This document shows positions 16,844-25,795 of a stretch of DNA of 38,594 bases, piece by piece. The notes below the pieces were generated by a model that was not told where the DNA came from, ran no database searches, and worked only from the letters and a program-made list of their open reading frames with translations. Every line of letters starts with the position of its first letter. The first letter of the stretch is position 1. The position numbers and the translations under genes were made by a program. Source of the stretch: Bacteroidota bacterium (GTDB taxonomy: Bacteria; Bacteroidota; Bacteroidia; Sphingobacteriales; Sphingobacteriaceae); the NCBI GenBank assembly GCA_013286565.1, contig JABDFM010000027.1:1-38594 (forward strand). Reading direction: 5' to 3'.

Positions 16844-18136
16844 ATGAAAAAACTATTGTTAATAATTGGTTTTTTACCTGTTCTTTCCTTTGCCCAAGGT
16901 CAATCATCCAATAAGGCCGATAGCATAAAAAATGTAAATGCAATAAAATACTACACCAAGGCGATTATAAAAAAACCCAATGATTCTACAGCTTATTTTA
17001 AGCGGGGTGATGCCAAATATAACCTGAATGATTTTAAGGGGGCAATACGGGATTTTGACCAGGCCATAAAACTAAATCCAAAATATGAGGATGCCTTTTT
17101 AGAAAGGGGGCTTTCAAAGCATAGCCTTAATAATGAGCAAGGGGCAATTAGTGATTACAACCACGCCCTCGTTTTAAAACCAAACAGTTCGGTTGCTTAC
17201 TATGACCGCGGAATAGTAAAAAAAGCTCTTGGGGATTACAAAGGTGCAATAGCTGACTATAACCAAGCCATTGCTATCGATCCAAAAGATGAAGATTTTT
17301 ATAACGATAGGGGACTAGCCAAAAAAAATCTGGAAGATTACACCGGGGCTAATGACGACTTCAGCCATGCCATTTCTATTAATCCCAAAAATACAGGCCC
17401 CTATTTCAACCGGGCATATTCAAAAATTCATCTTGAGGATTATAAAGGCGCTATTGAGGATTTTGATAGTGCCATTAAATTAGATCCTAGTGACCCTGAT
17501 AACTATAATGGTCGTGGTGAGGCGAAGAGTTATTCTGAAGACAAAAAAGCTGCCATTGAGGATTATAATAAGGCAATAGCGCTAAAGCCTAATTTTACAG
17601 ATGCTTACAATAATCGCGGCCGTTCAAAATATGATTTAGAGGATTATACGGGTTCGATAGCTGACTATGCCAAGGCTATTTCTATCGACCCCAAATACGC
17701 CAGCGCGTATTATAATCGCGGTTTATCCAATGAAAAGCTGAGCAATTATAATGATGTTATAGACGATTGCTCAAAATATATACAATTAGCCCCTAAAGAC
17801 CCTGATGGCTATTTTAAGCGAGGTTGTGCGAAATTTAACCTGGAGGACTATAAAAGTGCTATAGAAGATTACAACCTTACGCTTTCACTGGATACTAAAT
17901 ATAAAGACGCCTTATACAACCGAGGGCTTTCAAAGCGTCATTTAGAAGATTACAAAGGAGCTATCGAGGATTATAATAAGGTTATAGAACTTGACCCCAA
18001 ATATAGTGATGCATTCAATAGCCGGGGTTATGCTAAGTATATGCTTAAAGATCCAGGGGCTTGTGCTGATTTTAAAACAGCTTCCGATATGGGCAATGAG
18101 TATGCGCCCGACAATATCACAAAGTATTGTAAATAA
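16844..18136 (+). CDS. Exported TPR protein, 11 repeats (paralogue B)
   Basis: A 430-residue tandem paralogue of the preceding gene. It has a signal peptide (1-18, SFAQ), a 48-residue N-terminal part of the same length, and 11 TPRs from residue 49. Each repeat best matches the repeat of the same number in paralogue A; repeat 11 is one residue shorter (MLKD-PGACADF). It ends PDNITKYCK. So the whole gene was copied after the repeat array had formed. The gap between the two genes is 136 bases, with no clear terminator. Confidence 0.93.
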   Translation: MKKLLLIIGFLPVLSFAQGQSSNKADSIKNVNAIKYYTKAIIKKPNDSTAYFKRGDAKYNLNDFKGAIRDFDQAIKLNPKYEDAFLERGLSKHSLNNEQGAISDYNHALVLKPNSSVAYYDRGIVKKALGDYKGAIADYNQAIAIDPKDEDFYNDRGLAKKNLEDYTGANDDFSHAISINPKNTGPYFNRAYSKIHLEDYKGAIEDFDSAIKLDPSDPDNYNGRGEAKSYSEDKKAAIEDYNKAIALKPNFTDAYNNRGRSKYDLEDYTGSIADYAKAISIDPKYASAYYNRGLSNEKLSNYNDVIDDCSKYIQLAPKDPDGYFKRGCAKFNLEDYKSAIEDYNLTLSLDTKYKDALYNRGLSKRHLEDYKGAIEDYNKVIELDPKYSDAFNSRGYAKYMLKDPGACADFKTASDMGNEYAPDNITKYCK

Positions 18137-18224
18137 TTGGGCTGTTTTTTAAACCATTCTCCCATACTCAGTAATGACGTATTGAAATTTTTCCTACCTT
18201 CGTTTTGCTAATATTTTTATCAAA

Positions 18225-19592
18225 ATGAGTTCGGTTATCCTTATAGTTTCCATCGTTATCCTGTTAATTGCTGTTGTGCTTTTTTTGAAAAAGCCAAAAG
18301 TGGCGGATGGCGTTTCTACTAACGATCTGCATCGTCTGCGCGAAGAGATCGGTCGTTTACAAATTACCCTGGCAAAAGCCGAAGAGCGCGCTTCAGGGTT
18401 AATATTGGAGCGTGATAAGGCGGACAAACTGTTGCAAAATGAACGCATCAGATACGATGCCGCGGTAACCACCTTGAACCAGGAGCTGAATACCGAAAAA
18501 AACCGCATGGCAAAGGCTGAAGAATCTTTTTTAGCACAACGTCAACGTTTGGCTGAACAAGAAAAATCTATCCAGGAAATACAGCAAAAATTCCAACTCG
18601 AATTTCAAAATATCGCCAATAAGCTACTGGATGAAAAGTCTCAAAAGTTTGTTGAAACCAATAAAACCCACCTTGATATTTTATTGAACCCTTTAAAAGA
18701 AAACATAAAAGCCTTCGAGGAAAAAGTAGATAAGGTATATAATATGGAGGCCGCCGAGCGTAACACCCTAAAAGGTGTGATATCACAACTGATGGAATTA
18801 AATAAACTCATCAGCAGTGAAGCCCAAAACCTGACCAAAGCATTAAAAGGCGACAGCAAAAAACAAGGTAATTGGGGCGAAGTAATACTGGAACGGGTTT
18901 TAGAAAGATCCGGGCTTGTAAAGGACCGCGAATACCGCTTACAGGCGAGTTTGATATCCGCGGATGGCAGCCGTTTTCAGCCTGATGTAATTATCGACCT
19001 GCCGGATGATAAGCACCTGATCATCGATGCCAAGGTGTCTCTTGTTGCTTATGAGCGCCTGGTTAATGCCGAAACTGAAGATGAGCGCAAGTTATACTCA
19101 AAGGCCCATGTAGAGTCGATAAGAGGACACGTAAATGGGTTGTCTGCGAAAAATTATCACGATCTGTACCAGATCAACTCCCCTGATTTTGTGCTGCTTT
19201 TTGTGCCGATAGAATCATCGTTCAGCTTTGCAGTACAATTGGATGCCGAACTATTCAGCGATGCCTGGGAGAAGCGGGTTGTTATTGTAAGCCCATCTAC
19301 TTTACTGGCTACCCTGCGCACCATATCCAGCATCTGGAAACAGGAACGCCAAAACCGCAACGTACTGGAAATTGCCCGTTTAAGCGGGGCTATGTATGAT
19401 AAATTTGTCGGCTTTATCGGCGATATGGAAAATATCGGCAAAAACATCAAACAAAGCCAAACCGCTTACGATAGCGCCATCAGCAAACTCACCGAAGGCA
19501 ATGGCAACCTCACCAAAACCGCCGAAAAAATTAAAGGCCTTGGTGCCAAGGCCAATAAACAATTAGATCAGAAATTTACCGAAGGCGAATAA
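18225..19592 (+). CDS. rmuC: DNA recombination protein RmuC
   Basis: A 455-residue protein. One N-terminal membrane helix (about 3-21) is followed by a long coiled coil (about 30-190) and the RmuC nuclease-like domain: WGEVILERVLERSGL, QPDVIIDLPDDKHLIIDAKVSL (Asp, then the DxK pair), and a later LLFVPIESSF. RmuC limits inversion and recombination at repeats and is thought to be a PD-(D/E)xK-like nuclease. The C-terminal coiled coil is about residues 400-440. It ends 9 bases from a convergent gene, with no terminator between. Confidence 0.95.
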   Translation: MSSVILIVSIVILLIAVVLFLKKPKVADGVSTNDLHRLREEIGRLQITLAKAEERASGLILERDKADKLLQNERIRYDAAVTTLNQELNTEKNRMAKAEESFLAQRQRLAEQEKSIQEIQQKFQLEFQNIANKLLDEKSQKFVETNKTHLDILLNPLKENIKAFEEKVDKVYNMEAAERNTLKGVISQLMELNKLISSEAQNLTKALKGDSKKQGNWGEVILERVLERSGLVKDREYRLQASLISADGSRFQPDVIIDLPDDKHLIIDAKVSLVAYERLVNAETEDERKLYSKAHVESIRGHVNGLSAKNYHDLYQINSPDFVLLFVPIESSFSFAVQLDAELFSDAWEKRVVIVSPSTLLATLRTISSIWKQERQNRNVLEIARLSGAMYDKFVGFIGDMENIGKNIKQSQTAYDSAISKLTEGNGNLTKTAEKIKGLGAKANKQLDQKFTEGE

Positions 19593-19601
19593 CCTATAAG
19601 C

Positions 19602-20462
19602 TTAATTGATGGTGCCGGTATAGTTGCTGGTAATAACAGCAGTTCCGTCAACATTTACTTTACCTGCGTTTACTTTAATCACCATATTAACGGTGCCCTC
19701 TTTTGATAAAGGGAAATTATCCTTAATGCTGTAAACCATTTTTCCCGTCCCGGTTCCGCTAAAGCTTACGGACACTTCTTTCATTTTAAAATCCATGCTA
19801 AAGTTTGGAACCATATCAAAATAAGCTTTACCATCTGATATGCTAACCAGTTTGTAGGTTACACCGGCGTTCATTTGCATATTATTACCAGCGCTAATTG
19901 GAATATTCATCGGCATACCCTGGGTAAATGAATCGCCTGGTTTCATTGGCTTGTCTGGAAATTGTATCTGTTTCTGAACCAGATCCATCATCTGCTTCAT
20001 TTGTTTCATCTGCTTTTCAGTAGTGTCAACGATCTTTTTCCCCATGGCTGAATCTATTTTAAATTTTCCATCCTGGCCCACATGTGCCGTTACTTTAATA
20101 TCCATTTCTGTAACCTTTGGTGGAATGGGTAATTGTTTGCCACTGGCTGAAACAGAAATATTGTTGATCTTATAATCAATATTTAAAGGAAACGACTTAT
20201 CTGATTCCATTGCGCCAGTCTTCATATTACCCCCCATACCTAATTCTGCATCGGCTTGCACGGGTTGTGTGATACCCATTGAGCTTAATTTGGACAAGAT
20301 GGATGAATCACCGGCGATCGTAAGGTTAAGTTTCACACCCACTTTTATGGATGCCTGGTAATTATGGTTCGGCAAATATTTTACTTTAAAAACAACCCCA
20401 TCCTGGGCTTTAAGTTGGGTGAAGGAAAGGCACAGTAGTGCGTACAGGTAAATTTTTTTCAT
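19602..20462 (-). CDS. Secreted beta-rich protein, unknown function
   Basis: A 286-residue protein with a signal peptide (1-19, LKAQ). The body is nearly all beta strand, with one helical Met/Gln/Lys stretch (KQMKQMKQMMDLVQKQ, about 141-156). Segments such as DSAMGKKIVDTT and PMKPGDSFTQGMPMNIP recur in Bacteroidota proteins of unknown role, but I cannot name the family with certainty. It is located in the periplasm or outside. It converges on rmuC and is 103 bases beyond the thiL stop in the same direction, so it probably has its own promoter. Confidence 0.7.
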   Translation of the reverse strand: MKKIYLYALLCLSFTQLKAQDGVVFKVKYLPNHNYQASIKVGVKLNLTIAGDSSILSKLSSMGITQPVQADAELGMGGNMKTGAMESDKSFPLNIDYKINNISVSASGKQLPIPPKVTEMDIKVTAHVGQDGKFKIDSAMGKKIVDTTEKQMKQMKQMMDLVQKQIQFPDKPMKPGDSFTQGMPMNIPISAGNNMQMNAGVTYKLVSISDGKAYFDMVPNFSMDFKMKEVSVSFSGTGTGKMVYSIKDNFPLSKEGTVNMVIKVNAGKVNVDGTAVITSNYTGTIN

Positions 20463-20559
20463 GGTTTAGTTTTATAAAATAAAGGTATTTAAAATTTATT
20501 CTACTTCATGGGCTTTTTGTACATCACCAAATTTTTTTATTTCTTAAAGCTATCAAACT

Positions 20560-20573
20560 CCCCCTTCAGGGGG
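20560..20573. repeat. G/C hairpin that forms the end of thiL
   Basis: CCCCC-TTCA-GGGGG, followed by CCGGGGGG, lies across the thiL stop codon (TGA at 20568-20566). The hairpin plus G-run is unlike the A+T-rich surroundings and resembles a common intergenic repeat. Read leftward it could act as a weak terminator, but the T-run is missing. Confidence 0.45.
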
Positions 20574-21612
20574 CCGGGGGGAAAGCATTCCACCCCTGTG
20601 CTTTTAATGGATGTACAACACCTGCTTTGGTAACCAGGTTGCAACCGGCTGAGCGCTCTGTGATATGCCCGATGATGGTAATATCCATCTGCAGTTTTAT
20701 TTTGTCGTAGTCGGCCTGTTTAACGGTAAACAGCAGTTCATAATCCTCGCCGCCACTCAACGCACATATAGTAGGGTCCAAATTAAATTCACGGGCTGTT
20801 TCAAAGGTCATCGGATCAAGCGGTATTTTATCCTCGTATAAATTACAGCCTTTCTTGCTCTGATTACAGATATGCAGTATCTCGGAAGCCAAACCATCCG
20901 AAACATCGATCATGGAAGTAGGTTTAACCTTTATATCTTTTAACAATTCAACAATATCTTTCCGGGCTTCTGGTTTTAGCTGACGCTCGATGATATAATC
21001 TTTTCCTTCCAGGTCGGGCTGAATATTTGGATTTTCTATATAGATCATTTTCTCACGCTCCAATAACTGCAGGCCGGTATACGCCCCGCCCAAATCTCCG
21101 GATACACATAATAGATCGCCTTCCTCAGCCGTATTTCTATATACAATATCCTTTTCATCAGCATAACCTATGGCGGTAACGCTGATCACCAATCCCTGCT
21201 TTGATGAAGTAGTATCACCTCCAACCAGGTCAATACCATATTTTTCACAGGCCAGGTATATACCTGCATATAATTCTTCAACTGCTTCTAATGGGAACTT
21301 ACTTGATACCCCCAACGAAACAATTACCTGTGTGGCCGTACCGTTCATGGCGTATATATCGCTCAGGTTTACTTGTATTGCTTTATAGCCCAAGTGTTTT
21401 AACGGGGTATAAGCCAGGTCGAAATGAATCCCTTCCAGCAGCATATCTGTGGATACCAGTACCTTCTTACCCGGAAAATCAAGCACGGCTGCATCGTCCC
21501 CAACCCCTTTTAAAGTACTCTTTTGGGTAAGATTTATATTTTTAGTCAGATGATCTATCAACCCAAACTCACCTAAAGTCTCTATATTGGATCTTTCACT
21601 ATTTTCAAACAT
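20566..21612 (-). CDS. thiL: Thiamine-monophosphate kinase
   Basis: A 348-residue enzyme that phosphorylates thiamine monophosphate to thiamine diphosphate, the last step of cofactor synthesis. Motifs are GVGDDAAVLDF and STDMLLEGIHF (Mg/ATP site), NLSDIYAMNG, GGDTTSSKQG, VSGDLGGAYTG, DVSDGLASE and SGGEDYELLFTV, all typical of the ThiL/PurM-like fold. The C-terminus reads FPPAP and is encoded by a G/C hairpin repeat, so the native tail may have been replaced. It lies 43 bases after the nadA stop, in the same direction. Confidence 0.96.
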   Translation of the reverse strand: MFENSERSNIETLGEFGLIDHLTKNINLTQKSTLKGVGDDAAVLDFPGKKVLVSTDMLLEGIHFDLAYTPLKHLGYKAIQVNLSDIYAMNGTATQVIVSLGVSSKFPLEAVEELYAGIYLACEKYGIDLVGGDTTSSKQGLVISVTAIGYADEKDIVYRNTAEEGDLLCVSGDLGGAYTGLQLLEREKMIYIENPNIQPDLEGKDYIIERQLKPEARKDIVELLKDIKVKPTSMIDVSDGLASEILHICNQSKKGCNLYEDKIPLDPMTFETAREFNLDPTICALSGGEDYELLFTVKQADYDKIKLQMDITIIGHITERSAGCNLVTKAGVVHPLKAQGWNAFPPAP

Positions 21613-21621
21613 ATTAATTAT

Positions 21622-21656
21622 GATTACACTGATTATTTGTGGATTACACCGATAAT
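21622..21656. repeat. Pair of 15-bp direct repeats between nadA and thiL
   Basis: GATTACACTGATTAT (21622-21636) and GATTACACCGATAAT (21642-21656) match at 13 of 15 positions and start 20 bases apart, two helical turns. The second copy meets the nadA stop codon. It could be a small fragment of an intergenic repeat family, or a binding site upstream of thiL. Confidence 0.4.
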
Positions 21657-22648
21657 CAAAGGCCCAGCCGGGCCGAAATTTCTAACATTCGTTCAATTGG
21701 TTTTACGGCTCTTTCTATAATGTGCTGCGGAACTGTTATTTCAGGCGACTCATTTTTTATACACAGATAGAGCTTTTCCAACGTATTCCTTTTCATGTGT
21801 GGGCAATCATTGCAGGCACAGTTATTATTTGGCGGTGCAGGTATAAAAACTTTACCAGGATTATCCTTTTGCATTTGGTGGATGATTCCTGATTCTGTAG
21901 CCACTATAAATTCCTTTTCGGGGCTTTTAGTTGCGTATTTTAATAATCCTGTTGTCGATCCAATATAATCGGCCATTTTTAATATCACATCCTCACATTC
22001 AGGGTGTGCAATTAATTTTGCATTAGGGTAGCGCTCTTTTAGCTTGGTTATTTTCTCTCTCGAAAATATCTCATGAACCATACAGGCGCCATTCCACAAA
22101 ACCAGGTCCCTGCCTGTCTTTTTGGCCACATAAGCCCCCAAATTTTTATCCGGCCCGAATATGATCTTCTGATCTTTCGGTAAACTCTCCACTATCGCCA
22201 CCGCATTGCTTGATGTACAAACAATATCGCTCAAAGCTTTTAGTTCTGCCGTACAATTCACATAAGTGATCACCAAATGATCTGGATACGATTCTTTAAA
22301 TTTCCTGAACAAATGTGGCGGGCAACTATCTGCTAATGAGCAGCCTGCCTTCACGTCGGGTAAAAGGACCTTCTTGTTTGGCGATAATATTTTTGCGGTT
22401 TCAGCCATAAAATGGACTCCGGCAAACACGATGATATCCGCATCAGTTTTGGCAGCCTGCTGGGATAAACCCAGGCTGTCGCCAATATAATCCGCAATAT
22501 CCTGTATATCGGGTTCCTGGTAATAATGGGCCAAAATGACGGCATTTTTTTCCTTCTTTAATTTTTCGATTTCTTCAAAAAGGTCGAGTGTCGGATCTAT
22601 CTTTTCCTCCACAAATCCTTTCAGGTTTATTTCCTCTAAGGTATCCAT
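21656..22648 (-). CDS. nadA: Quinolinate synthase NadA
   Basis: A 330-residue enzyme from the ATG at 22648; a GTG two codons upstream is less likely. It condenses iminoaspartate with dihydroxyacetone phosphate to form quinolinate, using a [4Fe-4S] cluster. Cluster ligands are likely Cys103 (AGCSLADSC), Cys189 (NGACMVHE) and Cys282 (CACNDCPHM). Substrate-site segments are [22 protein letters not shown] and [11 protein letters not shown]. The upstream partner, aspartate oxidase (nadB), is divergent; nadC is not in the window. Confidence 0.97.
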   Translation of the reverse strand: MDTLEEINLKGFVEEKIDPTLDLFEEIEKLKKEKNAVILAHYYQEPDIQDIADYIGDSLGLSQQAAKTDADIIVFAGVHFMAETAKILSPNKKVLLPDVKAGCSLADSCPPHLFRKFKESYPDHLVITYVNCTAELKALSDIVCTSSNAVAIVESLPKDQKIIFGPDKNLGAYVAKKTGRDLVLWNGACMVHEIFSREKITKLKERYPNAKLIAHPECEDVILKMADYIGSTTGLLKYATKSPEKEFIVATESGIIHQMQKDNPGKVFIPAPPNNNCACNDCPHMKRNTLEKLYLCIKNESPEITVPQHIIERAVKPIERMLEISARLGL

Positions 22649-22905
22649 TTCCACAATTCAATTAATAACAATTAGTTTTATATATAAAAAGAACCTATTG
22701 TTATTGGTGTGTTAGTTATGTTTAAAAGTAATGATACAAATCACGCTAAAGATTAGTTTTAACCTTTTATTAACAATTAATCTATACGTTTTATACTATA
22801 TTTAATTGATTTTAAGACCAGTGTAATATCCTCTATTTTCTTTTAAAACTTTTTTGTGGATATTATCTTACCCTTTTAAATGTTAGTTATGACAGTAATC
22901 TGGCG

Positions 22906-22913
22906 CAAAAGTA
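22906..22913 (-). promoter_or_regulatory. -7 box facing nadA
   Basis: Read leftward, TACTTTTG fits TAnnTTTG. It lies inside the second 45-base direct repeat. It would give a leader of about 250 bases to nadA, so it may not be the only start. No good -33 element was found. Confidence 0.3.
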
Positions 22914-23029
22914 GCGTAAAGATTATTGATATTGCAGGTGTAAAACAGGGTTATCAACTACTTAATAATTTGTTAGTTTTTTACTTACACAAAATTAACA
23001 TGTTTTAAGTCTCTTGTTAACACAAGTAG

Positions 23030-23037
23030 TACTTTTG
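23030..23037 (+). promoter_or_regulatory. -7 box of the nadB promoter
   Basis: TACTTTTG fits TAnnTTTG and lies 19 bases before the nadB ATG. Just upstream, CTTGT-TAAC-ACAAG (23013-23026) is a small inverted repeat that overlaps the spacer and could bind a repressor. The -33 element is weak. Confidence 0.4.
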
Positions 23038-23056
23038 CACAATATAATACATCTAT

Positions 23057-24649
23057 ATGACGAGAACAGCTGATTTTTTGGTGATAGGGTCGGGTATTGC
23101 AGGGTTAAGTTTTGCACTAAAGGCGGCAAAGCATGGTAAGGTACTGATAGTTACAAAGTCGAACGAAGACGAATCTAACACTAAGTATGCCCAGGGGGGC
23201 GTAGCGGTAGTTGTTGATAAAAAAGAAGATTCCTTTGAAAAGCATATTGATGATACCTTAATTGCCGGTGACGACCTCTGCGACAAAGAAGTTGTGGAGA
23301 TTGTAGTAAAGGAAGGTCCTGAAAGAATTCGTGAAATTATTGATTACGGAACCAATTTTGACAAGACCAACGAAGGTTTTTATGACCTGGCAAAAGAAGG
23401 TGGCCACTCCGAATTCAGGGTGCTGCATTATAAGGATATCACCGGCTGGGAGATAGAAAGATCGTTATTAGATCAGATCCATCTCAACCCAAATATTACC
23501 ATACTGACGCATTATTTCGCTGTTGATTTGATCACACAACACCATTTAGGAACGTTCGTAGATAAATCAACCACGGACATTACGTGTTATGGTATTTATG
23601 CGTTAAATACTCTCAATGGCATGGTAGAAAAGATATTGTCTAAAGTAACGGTAATGGCATCCGGTGGAGCGGGGCATATTTATTCCATCACCACAAACCC
23701 AACTATAGCTACCGGTGATGGCGTAGCGATGGTCTACCGGGCGAAAGGAAAAGTACGGAATATGGAATTTATCCAGTTCCACCCAACAGCATTATATAAC
23801 CCGGGCGAATACCCTTCCTTTTTAATTTCAGAAGCTGTAAGGGGTTTTGGTGGGATACTCAAACGTACCAATGGCCACGAATTTATGCAGGAATATGACG
23901 AGCGTAAATCCCTGGCGCCGCGTGATATTGTGGCAAGAGCTATCGATGCCGAGATAAAAAAGTCAGGGGAGGACTATGTTTACCTGGATATCAGGCACCG
24001 CAGCAAAAAGGATATCATGGCGCATTTTCCAAATATTTACGCCAAATGCCTGGAGATCGGCATCGATATGACCAAAGATATGATCCCGGTTGCCCCTGCC
24101 TGTCATTATATGTGTGGTGGGGTAATGGTTGACCACGAGGGGAGATCATCCATTATGCGTTTATATGCCTGCGGGGAAACGTCTTCCACCGGTTTGCATG
24201 GCGCAAACCGACTGGCATCAAATTCATTGTTGGAGGCATTGGTATTTGCGCACCGTATTTATAAGGATGCAATTGAACAGTTTAGCACGAATATTATACC
24301 CGAAAATATTCCAGATTGGGACGAGCACGGAGTAAAACTGTCCAACGAGGATATTTTAGTGACCCACAACGTGCGCGAAATGCAAAAGCTGATGAGCGAC
24401 TATGTGGGCATCGTTCGTTCTGATTTCAGGCTCGACAGGGCGATGCGCCGCCTGGGTTTGTTATATGAAGAAACCGAAGCATTTTATAAGCAAACCAAAA
24501 TATCCGTAAAGCTTTGCGAGTTGCGTAATTTGATACAAGTATCATATATTGTGGTGAAGTCGGCCATGCTGAGGAAAGAGAGCCGTGGGTTGCATTACAC
24601 AACCGATTATAAAGTACATGCCGAGGAATTGCATGATACCATATTTTAA
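23057..24649 (+). CDS. nadB: L-aspartate oxidase NadB
   Basis: A 530-residue flavoprotein that oxidises L-aspartate to iminoaspartate for NadA. The FAD site is GSGIAGLSFALKA (12-24) and TKSNEDESNTKYAQGG. The succinate-dehydrogenase-like core has HPTALY, SEAVRGFGG, LAPRDIVARAID and CGGVMVDHEGRSS, with GETSSTGLHGANRLASNSLLEALVFA binding the flavin. The C-terminal helical domain (about 430-530) holds the usual Arg-rich segments. Length is normal. It is followed by a palindromic repeat 12 bases after the stop. Confidence 0.97.
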   Translation: MTRTADFLVIGSGIAGLSFALKAAKHGKVLIVTKSNEDESNTKYAQGGVAVVVDKKEDSFEKHIDDTLIAGDDLCDKEVVEIVVKEGPERIREIIDYGTNFDKTNEGFYDLAKEGGHSEFRVLHYKDITGWEIERSLLDQIHLNPNITILTHYFAVDLITQHHLGTFVDKSTTDITCYGIYALNTLNGMVEKILSKVTVMASGGAGHIYSITTNPTIATGDGVAMVYRAKGKVRNMEFIQFHPTALYNPGEYPSFLISEAVRGFGGILKRTNGHEFMQEYDERKSLAPRDIVARAIDAEIKKSGEDYVYLDIRHRSKKDIMAHFPNIYAKCLEIGIDMTKDMIPVAPACHYMCGGVMVDHEGRSSIMRLYACGETSSTGLHGANRLASNSLLEALVFAHRIYKDAIEQFSTNIIPENIPDWDEHGVKLSNEDILVTHNVREMQKLMSDYVGIVRSDFRLDRAMRRLGLLYEETEAFYKQTKISVKLCELRNLIQVSYIVVKSAMLRKESRGLHYTTDYKVHAEELHDTIF

Positions 24650-24661
24650 TTTGGAATGGAA

Positions 24662-24694
24662 AGACTTACGAAGTTTTAAAAACTTCGTAAGTCT
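24662..24694. repeat. Palindromic repeat, copy 2 (after nadB)
   Basis: Perfect 16-base arms, 24662-24677 and 24679-24694, are separated by one A. The 14-base core ACTTACGAAGTTTT is the same as in copy 1 (1694-1726), but one outer pair is changed on both sides (A:T in copy 1, G:C here), so pairing is kept. It starts 12 bases after the nadB stop. Confidence 0.6.
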
Positions 24695-24716
24695 GGCACT
24701 ATATTTTGACTAATTC

Positions 24717-25217
24717 ATGTTGTTTAATTTTTTAAAGAGAGGCATTGAGCCATCAGTTAACTATACCGGAGATAAAAATGGTTGCGAACTGATTAATGAG
24801 GGGATATTATTTGAAGACGAAGCCATCTTCTTGAAATGGGGGTTAGATATTGAAACAGATAAGCGGTATATAAGGAAGGAATACCGTGCCGATAGAATAA
24901 TTTATCATTGGGGAGAAAGGACTGTACTAAATGGGTTGACATTATATTTTAAAACCATTTGCTGGGATCACAAGCAACACGGCGATACCAAGGCATTTGA
25001 ATCGATCGATTTTTTATCAGAGGATATTGGGGCAGAGACTATTTTTGAAAAGGCAAAAAAACATATTACAGAACTCTTAGGTGAACCGAAGTTAGAGGAG
25101 GACGTTAAACAAGGTGATATTGCCCTGGAATGGAAGGTAAAAGCCGTGAGAATTTCCTTAAATCTTTTTTATAAGGATCGGGAAAAAGTACACCTGGAAA
25201 TAGGATGGTGGTTATAA
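24717..25217 (+). CDS. Hypothetical soluble protein
   Basis: A 166-residue acidic protein with no signal peptide, membrane helix or recognised domain. It is rich in Lys, Glu, Asp and Trp, with alternating strand and helix patterns: a strand-like start, FEKAKKHITELLGEP as a helix around 111-125, and a final LEIGWWL. Small acidic proteins of this kind include immunity proteins, but no toxin gene is adjacent, so that idea is weak. It may be co-transcribed with the next gene 24 bases away. Confidence 0.55.
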   Translation: MLFNFLKRGIEPSVNYTGDKNGCELINEGILFEDEAIFLKWGLDIETDKRYIRKEYRADRIIYHWGERTVLNGLTLYFKTICWDHKQHGDTKAFESIDFLSEDIGAETIFEKAKKHITELLGEPKLEEDVKQGDIALEWKVKAVRISLNLFYKDREKVHLEIGWWL

Positions 25218-25241
25218 ATTTATGATTCAATTAAAGGGACG

Positions 25242-25793
25242 ATGCAAAAGAAATATGTGATCATTAATTACGTGTTATTCACCATATTCAGTGGTCTATT
25301 AGTTTTAGCCATCAAATCTCAAATAGCAGATGGCTCGATATTTCTTAATGAAGATACCGCGATGCTTTTGCTTTGTATGAGCTTTCCTTTAAAAATATAT
25401 AATATTAAGATAGCACGATATATTATTTTAGTTGGCTTGTTGGTTTTATTATTCAGCCCGCTTGGTTATTCATATACTATTAGGGAAGGTAATACATCTG
25501 CTACCTCTCACGAAACGAAATTTACGTCATTGATCAGCCCTGTAACATTTGTTATTTTAATATTGTTTACGGCGGTGAATTATTCAGTTATGTTCGAGCT
25601 TTATTACCTTTTAACAAAAGGTTCAAAGAAGGAACAAGAGGATAAAGCAAATAGGGATGTCGAATTTTATTATAAAAAGTTTAATGAATGTTCAGCCGAC
25701 GAATTTTATGAGAGTTTAAAAATGTGTAACGATTATCCAGTTGAGGCTCAGTTAGCTTTGAAAAGAATAAAGGAAGAAAAGGATATAATTTAA
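25242..25793 (+). CDS. Hypothetical membrane protein, about four helices
   Basis: A 183-residue protein with about four membrane segments (roughly 4-24, 42-58, 60-80 and 98-122), then a charged cytoplasmic tail of about 60 residues (KGSKKEQEDKANRD onward). No family is recognised. The ATG is 24 bases after the previous gene's stop. Its stop is 2 bases from the 3' end of the tRNA gene on the other strand, so transcripts converge here with no visible terminator. Confidence 0.55.
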   Translation: MQKKYVIINYVLFTIFSGLLVLAIKSQIADGSIFLNEDTAMLLLCMSFPLKIYNIKIARYIILVGLLVLLFSPLGYSYTIREGNTSATSHETKFTSLISPVTFVILILFTAVNYSVMFELYYLLTKGSKKEQEDKANRDVEFYYKKFNECSADEFYESLKMCNDYPVEAQLALKRIKEEKDII

Positions 25794-25795
25794 AG

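Larger units (their letters stand above)
22649..23056. other. Divergent nadA-nadB control region with internal duplication
   Basis: A 408-base gap holding no gene. A segment of about 45 bases is present twice as an imperfect direct repeat, 22710-22755 and 22881-22925. Each begins TGTTAGTTATG and ends TAAAGATTA; both also share AGTAAT. A third, short TGTTAGTT is at 22971. Two TACTTTTG boxes point in opposite directions: 22913-22906 for nadA and 23030-23037 for nadB. The duplicated block may be an operator or a doubled nadA promoter. No riboswitch fold was recognised. Confidence 0.5.

Noticed and set aside
15412..18136. The two TPR genes as one gene broken by a frameshift
   Set aside because: Each has its own signal peptide, full repeat array and C-terminal cap.
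24717..25793. A toxin-immunity pair
   Set aside because: Neither protein shows a toxin domain, secretion marker or known immunity family.
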